A stretch of DNA of 64,000 bases from Flavobacteriaceae bacterium (GCA_013373105.1 JABXIJ010000013.1:56212-120211); one strand, 5' to 3'. Counted from the stretch's first letter, positions 1-9,526 are shown. Notes: generated by a model from the letters alone, not told the origin. Translations and numbers: made by a program.

Positions 1-1073
1 GCAAATACTTGATCTCCATTCCAATTTCCATTATGTAAGTAAAGTAATCCAAACTTTGCCCAATCTCTTGGAGTTGCCCAAGCATATGAAGAACCAACAT
101 AACTACCAGCTAAATCTGTTTCTATAAGCATAGAATTCATGCCTATTCTATCTACTAAATTAGTGTACCAAAAATCTAAATATTCTTGAAGAGAACTAAA
201 TTGATTTCTTAAAATACCTGATAATAAATTTGTTGTGCCAGATGAATAATACCAACTCTTATTTGGTTGGCCAACCAATGGCTTATTTTCTTGCGTTTTA
301 GTCATGTCTTTTTCTAGAAAAAGCATTTTTGTAACATCAGATATTTCATCGTAATTTTCATCCCAGGCTAAACCAGAATTCATTTGTAATAAATTATGAA
401 TGGTAATATTTTTTCGTTCATCGTTCTGCCAAGAATCAATAGGTGCTTTTGCTCGAACATCAATTTTACCTTGATATTGTAATACTCCAAAAACGGTACT
501 TAAAATACTTTTTGTCATAGACCATCCTAAAATTCTAGAATCTTTGGTAAAACCCTCTGCATATTTTTCGGCAATAATTTTGTCTTTATAAACCACAACA
601 ACAGCTCTTGTTCGTCTTGCTCCAAAAACTGAGCTTACACTTTCATTTAGTTTATTATAATCTACATTCGCAAAAACAGTGTCTTTTTGCGGTGCATTTC
701 CATAAGGATATGGTATAGTGTTTTTAGGTTTTAATCGTTGAGGAATTAAATTGTTTTTTGGAAACTCCTCTCCTCGTAAAGCTAATGCTACACCTTGTCC
801 TTCTCTATAAATTGCTTTTCTTGTGAGTAATCCAAAAACAGAAGAAGTTGCATATTTTTCTTTAGTATTAACTTTATCATCTGCCAAATTAACAGGAGAA
901 AAGTTATTATCTGTTTTATCTGTAAACGCTAAGCTTCTATTGGCTACAAAAACAGAAGAAGCTGTATTTTTGGCTGAATATCCAGCTAGAATGTTCAGTT
1001 TAGGATAATTATAAAATACTATTAAGGTTATAGCAATTGCTAATAGTAATAGAACTCTTTTAAAAATCTTCAT
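1..1073 (-). CDS. Serine hydrolase, class C beta-lactamase family (3' end outside window)
   Basis: The gene reads leftwards off the window edge, so only about 357 codons are present and the ORF track misses it. From the ATG at 1073 the product begins MKIFKRVLLLLAIAITLIVF, a signal peptide or N-terminal anchor, so the enzyme should act in the periplasm. The nucleophile motif SMTK (SxxK) lies at about residues 185-188 and YSSG, in the place of the usual YxN element, at about 276-279. These two motifs define the beta-lactamase/DD-peptidase/esterase superfamily; which substrate is used cannot be told. Members of this family annotated as 6-aminohexanoate-dimer-hydrolase-like or EstB-like esterases look similar. 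The start is divergent from sufS with about 70 nt between the possible promoters. The forward ORF at 823-1008 is its shadow. Confidence 0.85.
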   Translation of the reverse strand, partial: MKIFKRVLLLLAIAITLIVFYNYPKLNILAGYSAKNTASSVFVANRSLAFTDKTDNNFSPVNLADDKVNTKEKYATSSVFGLLTRKAIYREGQGVALALRGEEFPKNNLIPQRLKPKNTIPYPYGNAPQKDTVFANVDYNKLNESVSSVFGARRTRAVVVVYKDKIIAEKYAEGFTKDSRILGWSMTKSILSTVFGVLQYQGKIDVRAKAPIDSWQNDERKNITIHNLLQMNSGLAWDENYDEISDVTKMLFLEKDMTKTQENKPLVGQPNKSWYYSSGTTNLLSGILRNQFSSLQEYLDFWYTNLVDRIGMNSMLIETDLAGSYVGSSYAWATPRDWAKFGLLYLHNGNWNGDQVF

Positions 1074-1144
1074 CGTAAAAAAATTAGTTATGTAAAAATA
1101 AGAAAATCATATAGAGAATTTTTAAACAAGTGCTACTCAAAGTT

Positions 1145-1152
1145 TATCTTTG
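1145..1152 (+). promoter_or_regulatory. Bacteroidetes -7 promoter element for sufS
   Basis: TATCTTTG matches the Bacteroidetes primary sigma -7 consensus TAnnTTTG and ends 18 nt before the ATG at 1171. It supports the ATG at 1171 over the upstream TTG used by the ORF track. Confidence 0.6.
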
Positions 1153-1170
1153 TGTTATAAATAATTGATT

Positions 1171-2385
1171 ATGATTGATATTGATAAAATTCGTAAAGAT
1201 TTTCCAATTCTAAAAAGAGAAGTTCATGGAAAACCTTTAGTGTATTTTGATAATGCTGCAACTTCACAAACCCCACAAATTGTAATTGATACAATTGTAG
1301 ATTATTACCAAAATTATAATGCTAATATTCATAGAGGCGTACATACATTAAGTCAAGAAGCAACAGATAAATACGAAGAAGCACGTATTAAAATTCAAAA
1401 ACATTTTAATGTAAAAGAAGCGTATGAAATTATTTTTACTTCAGGTACTACTCATGGAATCAACATGATTGCTTCAGGGTTTGCTTCAATTTTAAATGAA
1501 GGTGATGAAATAATAGTTTCTGCTCTTGAGCATCATTCTAATATTGTTCCATGGCAAATGTTGTGCGAAAAAACAGGTGCTATTTTACGGGTAATACCAA
1601 TGAATTTAGAAGGTACATTAGAAATGGATTTTTACCATAATATGCTTTCCAAAAAGACCAAATTGGTGTTTTGTAATCATGTTTCGAATGCGTTAGGTAC
1701 TATAAATCCTATAAAAGAAATTATTACTACTGCTCATAAAGTAGGTGCAGCTGTTTTGGTTGATGGTGCTCAAGCTACTCCTCATATAAAACCAGATGTT
1801 CAAGATTTAGATGTAGATTTTTATGTGGCTTCTGCTCATAAACTTTGTGGACCAACAGGTGTAGGTATGTTATATGGTAAGCAAGAATGGTTAGAGAAAT
1901 TACCTCCATATCAAGGAGGAGGTGAAATGATTGCGTCAGTTACTTTTGAAAAAACAACATATGCTGGCCTGCCTCATAAATTTGAGGCAGGGACACCAAA
2001 TATTTGTGGTGGAATAGCTTTTGGCGCTGCTTTAGATTATATGAATACTGTAGGTTTTAAGAATATAGCAAGCTATGAAGATGAACTTTTACAATATGCA
2101 ACTGAAAAGTTATTAGCTATAGAAGGACTTAAAATTTATGGAACCTCAAAAGATAAAACCGCTGTTATATCTTTTAACATAGAAGGTATACATCCTTATG
2201 ATATTGGTGCAATTCTAGATAAGTTAGGTATAGCCGTTAGAACAGGACATCATTGTGCGCAACCAATTATGGATTACTACAAAATTCCAGGTACTGTTAG
2301 GGCTTCATTCTCTTTTTACAATACAAAAGAAGAAATTAATGCTTTTGTAGAAGGTGTTGAAAAAGCAAAATTGATGCTTTCTTAA
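1171..2385 (+). CDS. sufS: Cysteine desulfurase SufS
   Basis: A PLP enzyme of the class V aminotransferase fold that takes sulfur from cysteine as a persulfide for Fe-S cluster assembly by the SUF system in the cytoplasm. The PLP-binding lysine is visible in SAHKLCGPTG (about residue 224) and the catalytic cysteine in RTGHHCAQP (about residue 362). Length, 404 aa, is normal for the group II SufS subfamily. I start at the ATG at 1171 rather than the TTG at 1165 because the -7 element ends at 1152 and ATG is preferred. No sufBCD or sufE neighbour lies in the window to the right, and the gene is followed directly by a strong terminator, so at least on this side it ends its transcript. Confidence 0.95.
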   Translation: MIDIDKIRKDFPILKREVHGKPLVYFDNAATSQTPQIVIDTIVDYYQNYNANIHRGVHTLSQEATDKYEEARIKIQKHFNVKEAYEIIFTSGTTHGINMIASGFASILNEGDEIIVSALEHHSNIVPWQMLCEKTGAILRVIPMNLEGTLEMDFYHNMLSKKTKLVFCNHVSNALGTINPIKEIITTAHKVGAAVLVDGAQATPHIKPDVQDLDVDFYVASAHKLCGPTGVGMLYGKQEWLEKLPPYQGGGEMIASVTFEKTTYAGLPHKFEAGTPNICGGIAFGAALDYMNTVGFKNIASYEDELLQYATEKLLAIEGLKIYGTSKDKTAVISFNIEGIHPYDIGAILDKLGIAVRTGHHCAQPIMDYYKIPGTVRASFSFYNTKEEINAFVEGVEKAKLMLS

Positions 2386-2403
2386 AACAAAATAACTTCA
2401 AAT

Positions 2404-2436
2404 AAAAAGGTTGAGGATATCCTCAACCTTTTTTTG
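2404..2436. terminator. Bidirectional intrinsic terminator
   Basis: The palindrome AAGGTTGAGGATATCCTCAACCTT is flanked by A and T runs, so it can stop sufS from the left and the GDSL lipoprotein operon from the right. Confidence 0.85.
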
Positions 2437-2454
2437 TCTATTATATAATTGATA

Positions 2455-3990
2455 CTATCTTAGCATTGGAGAATAGTTTGTAGGATAGTCGCCAGCTTTG
2501 GCTAAACCATCTGTTGCTTGTGTAAAATTTGAACCAAATTCAGCATCAATTGCAGCTAATATATAGTTAGCCATTAAAGCATAACCTCTTGCTGTTAAAT
2601 GCACTCCATCTAAACTAATTAAACCACCAGTAACTAAGCTTGTATTCATTGTATAGTTATCAAAAGCAATGCCCATAGAAGCTTGCTCTAAAATACCTTT
2701 TAAATCTACTAGAGCTACATTTGAATTTGCATTTACAATACCAGCAATTGTAGTATTATAAGCATCTGTAGCATTCTTAATAGCAGTTTGTTCTTCAGGT
2801 GTTAAAACCCATCTATCTGCTAAAGGAACTGCAACTCCATTAATACTTAAAGGATTGCTAGGGTCTGCTAATGTTCCTATAAACGTTGATGAAGGCAATA
2901 CTAATAAATCATCAGCTGTTGCTTGTCTCATTTGACTTAAACCAGCAAAAGCAGGGTTTAACGCCTCTAAGTCTGTTAAGTTTTCATCAATTATAACCAC
3001 TGCATTTTGACCAGCAGAAAAATTAATTGTTCTTTTAGCAATTTCAGCATCAGCTTGAGCTTGTGTCATAACCTGCATTTGAACTAAAGCACCAAAAGCT
3101 TGAACAATTCCTGCATTATATGGAGCGTAAGCACCATTAACAGTAGCTGCTAAAGAAGCATCCATTGGAACTGGGTTGTAAGGAACTGTTGTAAAGTGAG
3201 CTAAGTTTGTAATATAAGGTACATTACCAACTACACCTTTTGCTCCACCAGATGTTAATGTAGTTACCATTGTGTTTAATACATTAGCAAAAACATTTGG
3301 ATCTGTAATATCTGAACCACCATATGTGGTAGGATCTAAATTTCCTGTTTGATCTACTCCTGTTCCTCCTGATAATGCATAACCTAAAACATCATTACCT
3401 CCAACTTCAGATAACGTAAAAAATGTTGGGTTTTGAGCCATAGCGTCTCCTAAAACTGTTGCATTTGCACCAGATGACATTCTTGCAAAATATGGGTTCG
3501 CTAATCCTAAAGCTACACCTTGTAAGTTACCATAACCTTGTGCAACTAAGTGAAAACTTTTTGCTCCTGGTATACCATAATTATTTAAAGCTCCTGCAAC
3601 AGATGTTGTTACCTCTGTAGTTGGCATTGCGTTTAAAGGTTGTGGCCCTGAACCATTGAAAAATAATCTTGGTCCTTGAATAACATTACCTCCTAATAAT
3701 AAACCTCCAATATTATCATTCATTAAAGGTTGATTAAAGGTAGTATTAAATTTTGATGCTAAAATATTTGGAAACGAATTTTCTTGTGCTGCTTTAAATA
3801 AAGCATTGTCTGTAAAACCTGCTGTAAATGATGCACCAATAGAAACATAACTAGAAAAATCTAATCCATTTGTGTTTAATGCTACTTCTGGAACAGCAAC
3901 TTCTGGAATTTCATCTAAATCATTATTTACATCACATGATGCGATACTTAATGACAGTAGAAATAATCCTATATATTTATAATTTTTCAT
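2455..3990 (-). CDS. SGNH/GDSL-type hydrolase lipoprotein
   Basis: A 511-aa outer-membrane or surface lipoprotein: the signal peptide ends in the lipobox IASC with the lipidated cysteine at residue 19. The SGNH hydrolase blocks are present in order: block I SIGASFTAGF with serine 54 as nucleophile, block III VGGND (about 197-200), and block V SLDGVHLT with Asp 461 and His 464. The protein is longer than simple GDSL esterases, with extra sequence between blocks III and V. It sits 18 nt downstream of a TonB-dependent receptor on the same strand, so the two are probably co-transcribed and handle the same ester-containing substrate. The substrate is unknown; the pairing is reported widely in Flavobacteriia (recalled, not checked). 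Confidence 0.85.
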   Translation of the reverse strand: MKNYKYIGLFLLSLSIASCDVNNDLDEIPEVAVPEVALNTNGLDFSSYVSIGASFTAGFTDNALFKAAQENSFPNILASKFNTTFNQPLMNDNIGGLLLGGNVIQGPRLFFNGSGPQPLNAMPTTEVTTSVAGALNNYGIPGAKSFHLVAQGYGNLQGVALGLANPYFARMSSGANATVLGDAMAQNPTFFTLSEVGGNDVLGYALSGGTGVDQTGNLDPTTYGGSDITDPNVFANVLNTMVTTLTSGGAKGVVGNVPYITNLAHFTTVPYNPVPMDASLAATVNGAYAPYNAGIVQAFGALVQMQVMTQAQADAEIAKRTINFSAGQNAVVIIDENLTDLEALNPAFAGLSQMRQATADDLLVLPSSTFIGTLADPSNPLSINGVAVPLADRWVLTPEEQTAIKNATDAYNTTIAGIVNANSNVALVDLKGILEQASMGIAFDNYTMNTSLVTGGLISLDGVHLTARGYALMANYILAAIDAEFGSNFTQATDGLAKAGDYPTNYSPMLR

Positions 3991-4008
3991 AAAATAATGT
4001 GATTTTTT

Positions 4009-6837
4009 TTAGTTATTAATTGTCCATGATAAATAGTACTGAGAACCAATAGCTCCTACACCAGGTGCACTAAAATACTCTTGCCCTGTTAAGTTTGCAC
4101 CACCAAGTTTTATGATAGATTTTAAACTAGGAATAGTATAGTTTATCTGCATATCTAAAATTGTACGAGCATCGATTACTGCATTATGGAAAGTAGATTC
4201 CCATAAATACTCATCTTGCCATCTCAAGTTAAAGTTAAAACCAAAGTTTTCAAATAAATCTGTTTTTCCAAATTGTAATTTAATCTTATGTTCTGGTGTG
4301 TTAAATGCAGCTTGGAAATCAGGATCTGATGATTGGTCAAAATTAAATTTGTTATAAGTATAGTTTACACCTAAATCAAATCCTCCTAAAACTTTAGTTG
4401 ATAAACCAATTGTACCACCATAAGAGCTAATATCTGCAGGAGAATTAGTGTACGTAGAAAATGCTGTAAAATCTCCATTTTGTAATGCTGCTAATGATAA
4501 AGAATTATCACCAACTGTACCATAAAAAGGTACAATTACGTTTTTATTAGAGATAAAGTCTTCGTAGCTGTTGTAATAAACACTCATATCTACAGTTATT
4601 CTATTTTCACTACTTCCACCAATAATACCTCTATAACCAACTTCGTAAGCAGATACTCTTTCTGGTTTAACTAATGCAACATTAGCTGCTGTTGGAGCTC
4701 CATTTTGAACAGACACAGCTGAGAATGCATTCTCATAAGCTGCACGCCCAGATAACGTTGTTGTTGGGTTACCTGTAATTGTTGCCCCTGCACCACTTAA
4801 GGTTAATGCTGGTGTAAAATATCTGTCTAAGTTATCTGGTGCAGAACCTACTAAGAAAGCTCTACCTGCATTTAAACCAATATATTGATCTTGAGTAGTT
4901 GGGTTTCTAAAACCAGTTTGAAAAGAAGCTCTAAAGTTTTGATTTTTATCCTCTCCTGCAGCATAAGCCAAAGAAACTCTTGGTGAAAAGTTACCATCGA
5001 AGTTTTGAGCTTTATCATAACGAATAGAAGCAGTAAGTTTTAATCTATCATCTTCTAAAAACTTCTTTTGCATTTGAGTATAAATACCATATTCATCGTA
5101 ATCAATTGGGCCATTTGTATCTGTAAAGATAGTTCCTCCAGAATTTAAAGAATATAATCTGTAAGAACCTCCTAATTGAATTTCTGCAAATTCTATTTGG
5201 TCTAGGAAGTTATAGTTTGCATCTACATGATATAACTTCGTGTTATCTGTAAATCTTGATCCTGTTAATAAATCTGGATCTGCTGTTACTCTATTAAAAG
5301 CAGATTGGAAACCAGCTGTACCAGGCATTAATCTTCCTGTTTCAGCAGTTTGTCTTGCGATTGCATGAGCTTGATCTGAAGTTAAACCTCCTAATGTGCC
5401 TTGTAAATAAGCGCCAACATATTCACCAAACCAGGTATTATCATCTTTCCATTGTCTGTTGATGTTTATAGCAGCAAAACGTGTATCAAAAGAATCTCCA
5501 GCATCTTCGTTTGTTAAATATCCTCTAACAAAAAAGTGCTTACCTCTAACTTCTAATTTGTGTTGCTCCATAAAGAAGTTTTGAATACTATATCTATTTA
5601 AACCTTGATAAATGGTATTACCAACACCAATTTTAGAGTTTAAGATAAATTCTAGGCTGTCATCTCCATTAGGTCTATAATGTAATGCAGCTCCAAACTT
5701 TACGCTTTTTGCATCGTAATTCATTAAATCACTCTCTAAATATCCTGTTCTACTAATGTTTTCACTAGGAATTAAAGCAGATGCACCATTTGGAATGATA
5801 CCTAATTGCTCTAATGTTTGAGCAACACCTCTAATATTAGTAGAAACCTCATCTCCATAAACATTTAAACCATCGTAGTTTCTATCTGTTAATCTGTTAC
5901 CTGCAACATATTCACCATTTCTAGTGTTTCTGTAATCTGTTGCATACCATTCTGTACCATCTAAGTAAGATAGAGTTGCTTTGGCTGCAAACTTATTAGA
6001 AAATGCATACGCCATTCTAATATTAAAGTCGTTAACAATATTATCTCCAGCAGCTTCTTGACTTGTCATTCCTGTTTTTAAAGAAACGCTTATGCCTTGA
6101 TCATCAAATGGACTTTTACTTCTCATAAACATAATACCATTAAAAGCATTCGCTCCATATAATGCAGAAGATGCACCAGGTAAAAGCTCAACTGTTTGTA
6201 TGTCTAATTCAGACATCCCTAATAAGTTACCTAAAGCAAAGTTTAATGCTGGTGATGAGTTATCCATACCATCTACTAACTGCATAAAACGTGTGTTTGC
6301 AAAAGTGGCAAAACCACGAGTGTTTACAGATTTAAATGTTAAACTGTTTGTGTTAATATCTACACCTTTCAAGTTTTCTAAACCATCATAAAAAGAAGGT
6401 GAAGAAGTATTCTTAATAGCTCTTATATCTAGTCTTTCTACTGTAACAGGCGATTCCATTATTCTCTCTGGCGTTCTAGATGCAGAAACAACTATTTCAT
6501 CCAATGAAGTTTCATTTTCTTTTAAACTAACTTCAACTTTTTGTCTATTTTTTGTGATTTTTACTTCAGCAGTTTGGTACCCCAACATAGATATTTCTAT
6601 TGTAAAAGGAGGTGTGTCTGAAACCTGTAAAGTAAATTCACCATCAAAATTTGTGCTTGTACCTACAGCTTTTCCTGAAATTTTTATGTTTGCTCCAGGA
6701 AGTGTTTCTCCAGTTTTTGCATCTTTAACTGTACCTGAAATTGTAGTTTGTGCTACTATTGCTATACAGCTAAACATAAAGAATGCAAAAATTAAATTCT
6801 TTTTTATCATAATTTGAATTAATTTGTTAACTAACAT
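4009..6837 (-). CDS. TonB-dependent receptor with carboxypeptidase-regulatory-like domain
   Basis: An outer-membrane active-transport receptor of 942 aa as called. The order is: signal peptide, a CarboxypepD_reg-like beta-sandwich (about residues 30-110, TISGTVKDAKTGETLPGANI), a TonB-box-like DEIVVSA, a plug domain containing LLPGASSALYGANAFNG, and a 22-strand-type barrel to the C-terminus. Two starts are possible: ATG at 6837, or the ATG at 6810 giving MIKKNLIFAFFMF, which makes a cleaner signal peptide; I favour 6810 slightly but give the longer form. No SusD partner follows, so it is not a classical SusCD glycan pair; the downstream gene is the GDSL lipoprotein. The ligand is unknown. The forward ORFs at 6200 and 6554 are shadows. 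Confidence 0.93.
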   Translation of the reverse strand: MLVNKLIQIMIKKNLIFAFFMFSCIAIVAQTTISGTVKDAKTGETLPGANIKISGKAVGTSTNFDGEFTLQVSDTPPFTIEISMLGYQTAEVKITKNRQKVEVSLKENETSLDEIVVSASRTPERIMESPVTVERLDIRAIKNTSSPSFYDGLENLKGVDINTNSLTFKSVNTRGFATFANTRFMQLVDGMDNSSPALNFALGNLLGMSELDIQTVELLPGASSALYGANAFNGIMFMRSKSPFDDQGISVSLKTGMTSQEAAGDNIVNDFNIRMAYAFSNKFAAKATLSYLDGTEWYATDYRNTRNGEYVAGNRLTDRNYDGLNVYGDEVSTNIRGVAQTLEQLGIIPNGASALIPSENISRTGYLESDLMNYDAKSVKFGAALHYRPNGDDSLEFILNSKIGVGNTIYQGLNRYSIQNFFMEQHKLEVRGKHFFVRGYLTNEDAGDSFDTRFAAININRQWKDDNTWFGEYVGAYLQGTLGGLTSDQAHAIARQTAETGRLMPGTAGFQSAFNRVTADPDLLTGSRFTDNTKLYHVDANYNFLDQIEFAEIQLGGSYRLYSLNSGGTIFTDTNGPIDYDEYGIYTQMQKKFLEDDRLKLTASIRYDKAQNFDGNFSPRVSLAYAAGEDKNQNFRASFQTGFRNPTTQDQYIGLNAGRAFLVGSAPDNLDRYFTPALTLSGAGATITGNPTTTLSGRAAYENAFSAVSVQNGAPTAANVALVKPERVSAYEVGYRGIIGGSSENRITVDMSVYYNSYEDFISNKNVIVPFYGTVGDNSLSLAALQNGDFTAFSTYTNSPADISSYGGTIGLSTKVLGGFDLGVNYTYNKFNFDQSSDPDFQAAFNTPEHKIKLQFGKTDLFENFGFNFNLRWQDEYLWESTFHNAVIDARTILDMQINYTIPSLKSIIKLGGANLTGQEYFSAPGVGAIGSQYYLSWTINN

Positions 6838-6971
6838 GCAAAATACAATTTTTTTTGAATTTATAAATAATTCTGTGTACTTTTTATAAGGTTTACAATA
6901 AATATTGCTTTATTTTACCAATAACACATCTTATTTCTTTAAAAAAAGAATGTTAAACTAGACACTAATTG

Positions 6972-6979
6972 TATCTTTG
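6972..6979 (+). promoter_or_regulatory. -7 promoter element for ribF
   Basis: TATCTTTG (TAnnTTTG) ends 11 nt before the TTG at 6991, which helps limit the ribF start to 6991, 6994 or 7000. Confidence 0.6.
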
Positions 6980-6990
6980 CTTAGTAATTA

Positions 6991-7938
6991 TTGTTGATTT
7001 TGGAAGTCATAAATAACGTATTTAACTTTACCTCAAAAACCCAAACTTTTGTAACTATTGGGACATTTGATGGTGTACATTTTGGACATCAAAAAATTAT
7101 AGAAAAATTAGTTTTTGAAACTAAAAAAGCTGGAAAAAAGTCAGTTGTTCTAACTTTTTTTCCTCATCCAAGAATGGTGCTTCAAAAAGAAGGTTCTTTA
7201 GAATTGATAAACACAATTGATGAACGAGCTAAATTATTAGAAAAAACAGGCTTAGATTATTTGATTATTCATCCTTTTAGTAGAGATTTTTCTAGAACTA
7301 CTGCTTTAGAATTTGTTAGAGACTACTTAGTAAATCAACTTAATATTTCTAAGTTAATTATTGGTTACGACCATCATTTTGGTAAAAATCGTGAAGGAAA
7401 TATTAAACAATTAACAGAATATAGTCATTTGTATGGTTTTAATGTTGAAGAAATACCAGCTCAAGATATAAATGATGTTTCTGTAAGCTCAACTAAAATT
7501 AGAAGAGCTTTACATAATGGAAAATTAAATACCGCCAACAACTATTTAGGCTATTGTTTTATGTTAAACGGCTCTGTTGTTTATGGAAAAAAACTAGGTG
7601 GTAAAATTGGTTATCCAACAGCAAATATAGATGTAAAAGAATCTTATAAACTTATTCCTAAAACTGGTGTTTATGTTGTAAAATCTAAATACAAAAACAA
7701 AACTCTTTTTGGAATGATGAATATTGGAAACAGACCAACTGTTGATGGTAAACATCAAACTATTGAAGTACATTTTTTTGATTTTAATGAAGATTTATAT
7801 AACCAAAACCTTACCATAGAACTCATATATTTTTTAAGAGATGAAAAAAAATTTGATTCTATAGAATATTTAATTCATCAACTAAAAAAAGATGAGAAAT
7901 CTGCTCGAGAATTTATGGCTAATAATCTGATAGACTAG
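6991..7938 (+). CDS. ribF: Bifunctional riboflavin kinase/FAD synthetase
   Basis: Converts riboflavin to FMN and FMN to FAD in the cytoplasm. The N-terminal FMN adenylyltransferase domain shows the nucleotidyltransferase HIGH-like motif GTFDGVHFGH (about residues 23-32) and later SSTKIR (about 167-172); the C-terminal flavokinase domain shows GGKIGYPTANID and MNIGNRPTV. At about 315 aa the length is that of the family. There is no ATG before the first conserved motif, so the start must be a TTG at 6991, 6994 or 7000; the ORF-track choice is 6991. The gene is followed by serS with its own -7 element, so they are likely separate transcripts. Confidence 0.93.
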   Translation: MLILEVINNVFNFTSKTQTFVTIGTFDGVHFGHQKIIEKLVFETKKAGKKSVVLTFFPHPRMVLQKEGSLELINTIDERAKLLEKTGLDYLIIHPFSRDFSRTTALEFVRDYLVNQLNISKLIIGYDHHFGKNREGNIKQLTEYSHLYGFNVEEIPAQDINDVSVSSTKIRRALHNGKLNTANNYLGYCFMLNGSVVYGKKLGGKIGYPTANIDVKESYKLIPKTGVYVVKSKYKNKTLFGMMNIGNRPTVDGKHQTIEVHFFDFNEDLYNQNLTIELIYFLRDEKKFDSIEYLIHQLKKDEKSAREFMANNLID

Positions 7939-7972
7939 ATTGTCTAAGTCTTATTCTTACAGTATATTTGCC

Positions 7973-7980
7973 CACTATAA
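7973..7980 (+). promoter_or_regulatory. -7 promoter element for serS
   Basis: TATATTTG (TAnnTTTG) ends 12 nt before the serS ATG at 7993. Confidence 0.6.
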
Positions 7981-7992
7981 ACATCACGTAAA

Positions 7993-9267
7993 ATGTTACA
8001 AGTACAATTTATTAGAGAAAATAAAGCAAGTGTATTAAATGGTTTAGCAAAACGAAATTTTGCAAATGCCTCTGAAATTATTGATCAAGTTTTAGAAACT
8101 GATGAAAACAGAAGAACTACACAAGTTGAGTTAGATGATACGTTAGCTGAATCTAATAAATTGTCTAAAGAAATTGGTGGTTTGTATAAAACAGGTCAAG
8201 TACAAAAAGCCAATCTTTTAAAAGATAAAACAGGTCAACTCAAAGAACGTTCAAGAGACTTATCAGAGAAGTTAAGTTTATTTGAAAACAAGCTTCAAGA
8301 ATTATTGTATCAAATTCCAAATATTCCTCATGCAAGTGTAAAAGCTGGTAATTCAGAAAAAGATAATGAGGAAGTATTTAAAGAAGGCATCATTCCTAAT
8401 TTAGGAGATAAAGCTTTACCTCATTGGGAACTTGCAAAAAAATACGATATTATAGATTTTGATTTAGGAGCAAAAATTTCTGGTGCAGGTTTTCCTGTTT
8501 ATAAAGGAAAAGGAGCAAGGTTACAACGTGCTTTAATTAATTATTTCTTAGATAAAAATACAGCTGCTGGTTACCAAGAAGTTCAAGTTCCTCATTTGGT
8601 AAACGAAGCTTCTGGATTTGGTACTGGTCAATTACCAGACAAAGAAGGCCAAATGTATCATGTAACAGCAGATGATTTATACTTAATTCCAACAGCAGAA
8701 GTACCAATTACTAATATGTTTAGAGGAAACTTACTTCAAGAGGCAGATTTTCCAATTAAGGTTACAGGTTATACACCTTGCTTTAGACGTGAAGCTGGTA
8801 GTTATGGTGCACATGTTAGAGGTTTAAATAGGTTACATCAATTTGACAAAGTAGAAATTGTACGAATTGAACATCCTTCTAACTCATATGAAGCACTAAA
8901 TGGTATGGTTGAGCACATTAAAAACATCTTAAGAGAACTAAAATTACCTTATAGAATTTTACGTTTATGTGGTGGTGATATTGGCTTTACAAGTGCACTA
9001 ACTTTTGATTTTGAATTGTATTCTACTGCACAAGAAAGGTGGTTAGAAATTAGCTCTGCTTCTAACTTTGAAGCATTTCAAGCCAATAGGCTTAAACTAC
9101 GTTTTAAAAATAAAGAAGGAAAAAGTGAATTGGCGCACACGCTTAATGGAAGCTCTTTAGCTTTACCACGTGTTCTGGCAGGAATTTTAGAGAATTATCA
9201 AAGAGAAGATGGAATTCAAGTTCCGGAAGTCTTGATTCCTTACACTGGTTTTGATATTATTAATTAG
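7993..9267 (+). CDS. serS: Seryl-tRNA synthetase
   Basis: Class II aminoacyl-tRNA synthetase that charges tRNA-Ser (and tRNA-Sec where present). The 424-aa protein has the N-terminal antiparallel coiled-coil arm that grips the tRNA long variable arm (about residues 25-110, rich in K/E), then the catalytic core with motif 2 CFRREAGSYGAHVRGLNRLHQF and motif 3 NGSSLALPRVLAGILEN. Length is normal. Its last 8 nt overlap the end of a convergent 47-aa gene on the minus strand, so no intrinsic terminator fits between them. Confidence 0.97.
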   Translation: MLQVQFIRENKASVLNGLAKRNFANASEIIDQVLETDENRRTTQVELDDTLAESNKLSKEIGGLYKTGQVQKANLLKDKTGQLKERSRDLSEKLSLFENKLQELLYQIPNIPHASVKAGNSEKDNEEVFKEGIIPNLGDKALPHWELAKKYDIIDFDLGAKISGAGFPVYKGKGARLQRALINYFLDKNTAAGYQEVQVPHLVNEASGFGTGQLPDKEGQMYHVTADDLYLIPTAEVPITNMFRGNLLQEADFPIKVTGYTPCFRREAGSYGAHVRGLNRLHQFDKVEIVRIEHPSNSYEALNGMVEHIKNILRELKLPYRILRLCGGDIGFTSALTFDFELYSTAQERWLEISSASNFEAFQANRLKLRFKNKEGKSELAHTLNGSSLALPRVLAGILENYQREDGIQVPEVLIPYTGFDIIN

Positions 9268-9403
9268 CAGTAACTGCAACTAATAATCTCTTATATTTAT
9301 TCATTTCTAATAATGCGTTAAAATAATCTGCTATTTGTCCGTTTTTCATAAACTCTATTGAGTTTTGTTTTGCTGTTTCGTATTTGTTAGTTAAATCTGT
9401 CAT
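9260..9403 (-). CDS. Small 47-aa conserved-looking protein
   Basis: Missed by the ORF track because of its length. From the ATG at 9403 the minus strand encodes MTDLTNKYETAKQNSIEFMK, continuing to LLVAVTAN and a stop that overlaps serS by 8 nt. It is soluble, lysine-rich and probably helical, with no signal peptide. I recall near-identical short proteins in other Flavobacteriaceae but have not checked. Its upstream region carries TGTAAC-N16-TGTCTA, the same two-part motif found before two other genes here, so it may be expressed from an alternative sigma factor. Function unknown. Confidence 0.7.
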   Translation of the reverse strand: MTDLTNKYETAKQNSIEFMKNGQIADYFNALLEMNKYKRLLVAVTAN

Positions 9404-9432
9404 GGCTAATGTTGTTTAGTTCTTTTATTACA

Positions 9433-9460
9433 TAGACATTTTTTATGCCAAAATGTTACA
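9433..9460 (-). promoter_or_regulatory. Putative ECF-type promoter before the 47-aa gene
   Basis: On the minus strand the sequence reads TGTAAC, 16 nt, then TGTCTAT, about 30 nt before the ATG. AAC-containing -35 and CGTC-like -10 elements at this spacing are typical of ECF sigma factors; the -10 here has T for C at its first base. Confidence 0.45.
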
Positions 9461-9512
9461 AAACATCCTCAATTTAGTTTTGGATTAATAAATAATTAAC
9501 ATTTTTCTTGAC

Positions 9513-9520
9513 TATCTTTG
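9513..9520 (+). promoter_or_regulatory. -7 promoter element for the TPR protein gene
   Basis: TATCTTTG (TAnnTTTG) ends only 6 nt before the ATG at 9527, which would give a leaderless or almost leaderless mRNA. It overlaps the TTG start proposed by the ORF track. Confidence 0.55.
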
Positions 9521-9526
9521 GTAAGT

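Noticed and set aside
823-1008. Forward ORF of 61 aa
   Set aside because: It is the opposite-strand shadow of the serine hydrolase gene, which has clear SxxK and YSSG motifs.
7921-7950. TAGAC-TAGATT-GTCTA hairpin after ribF as a terminator
   Set aside because: The stem is only 5 bp and has no T run.
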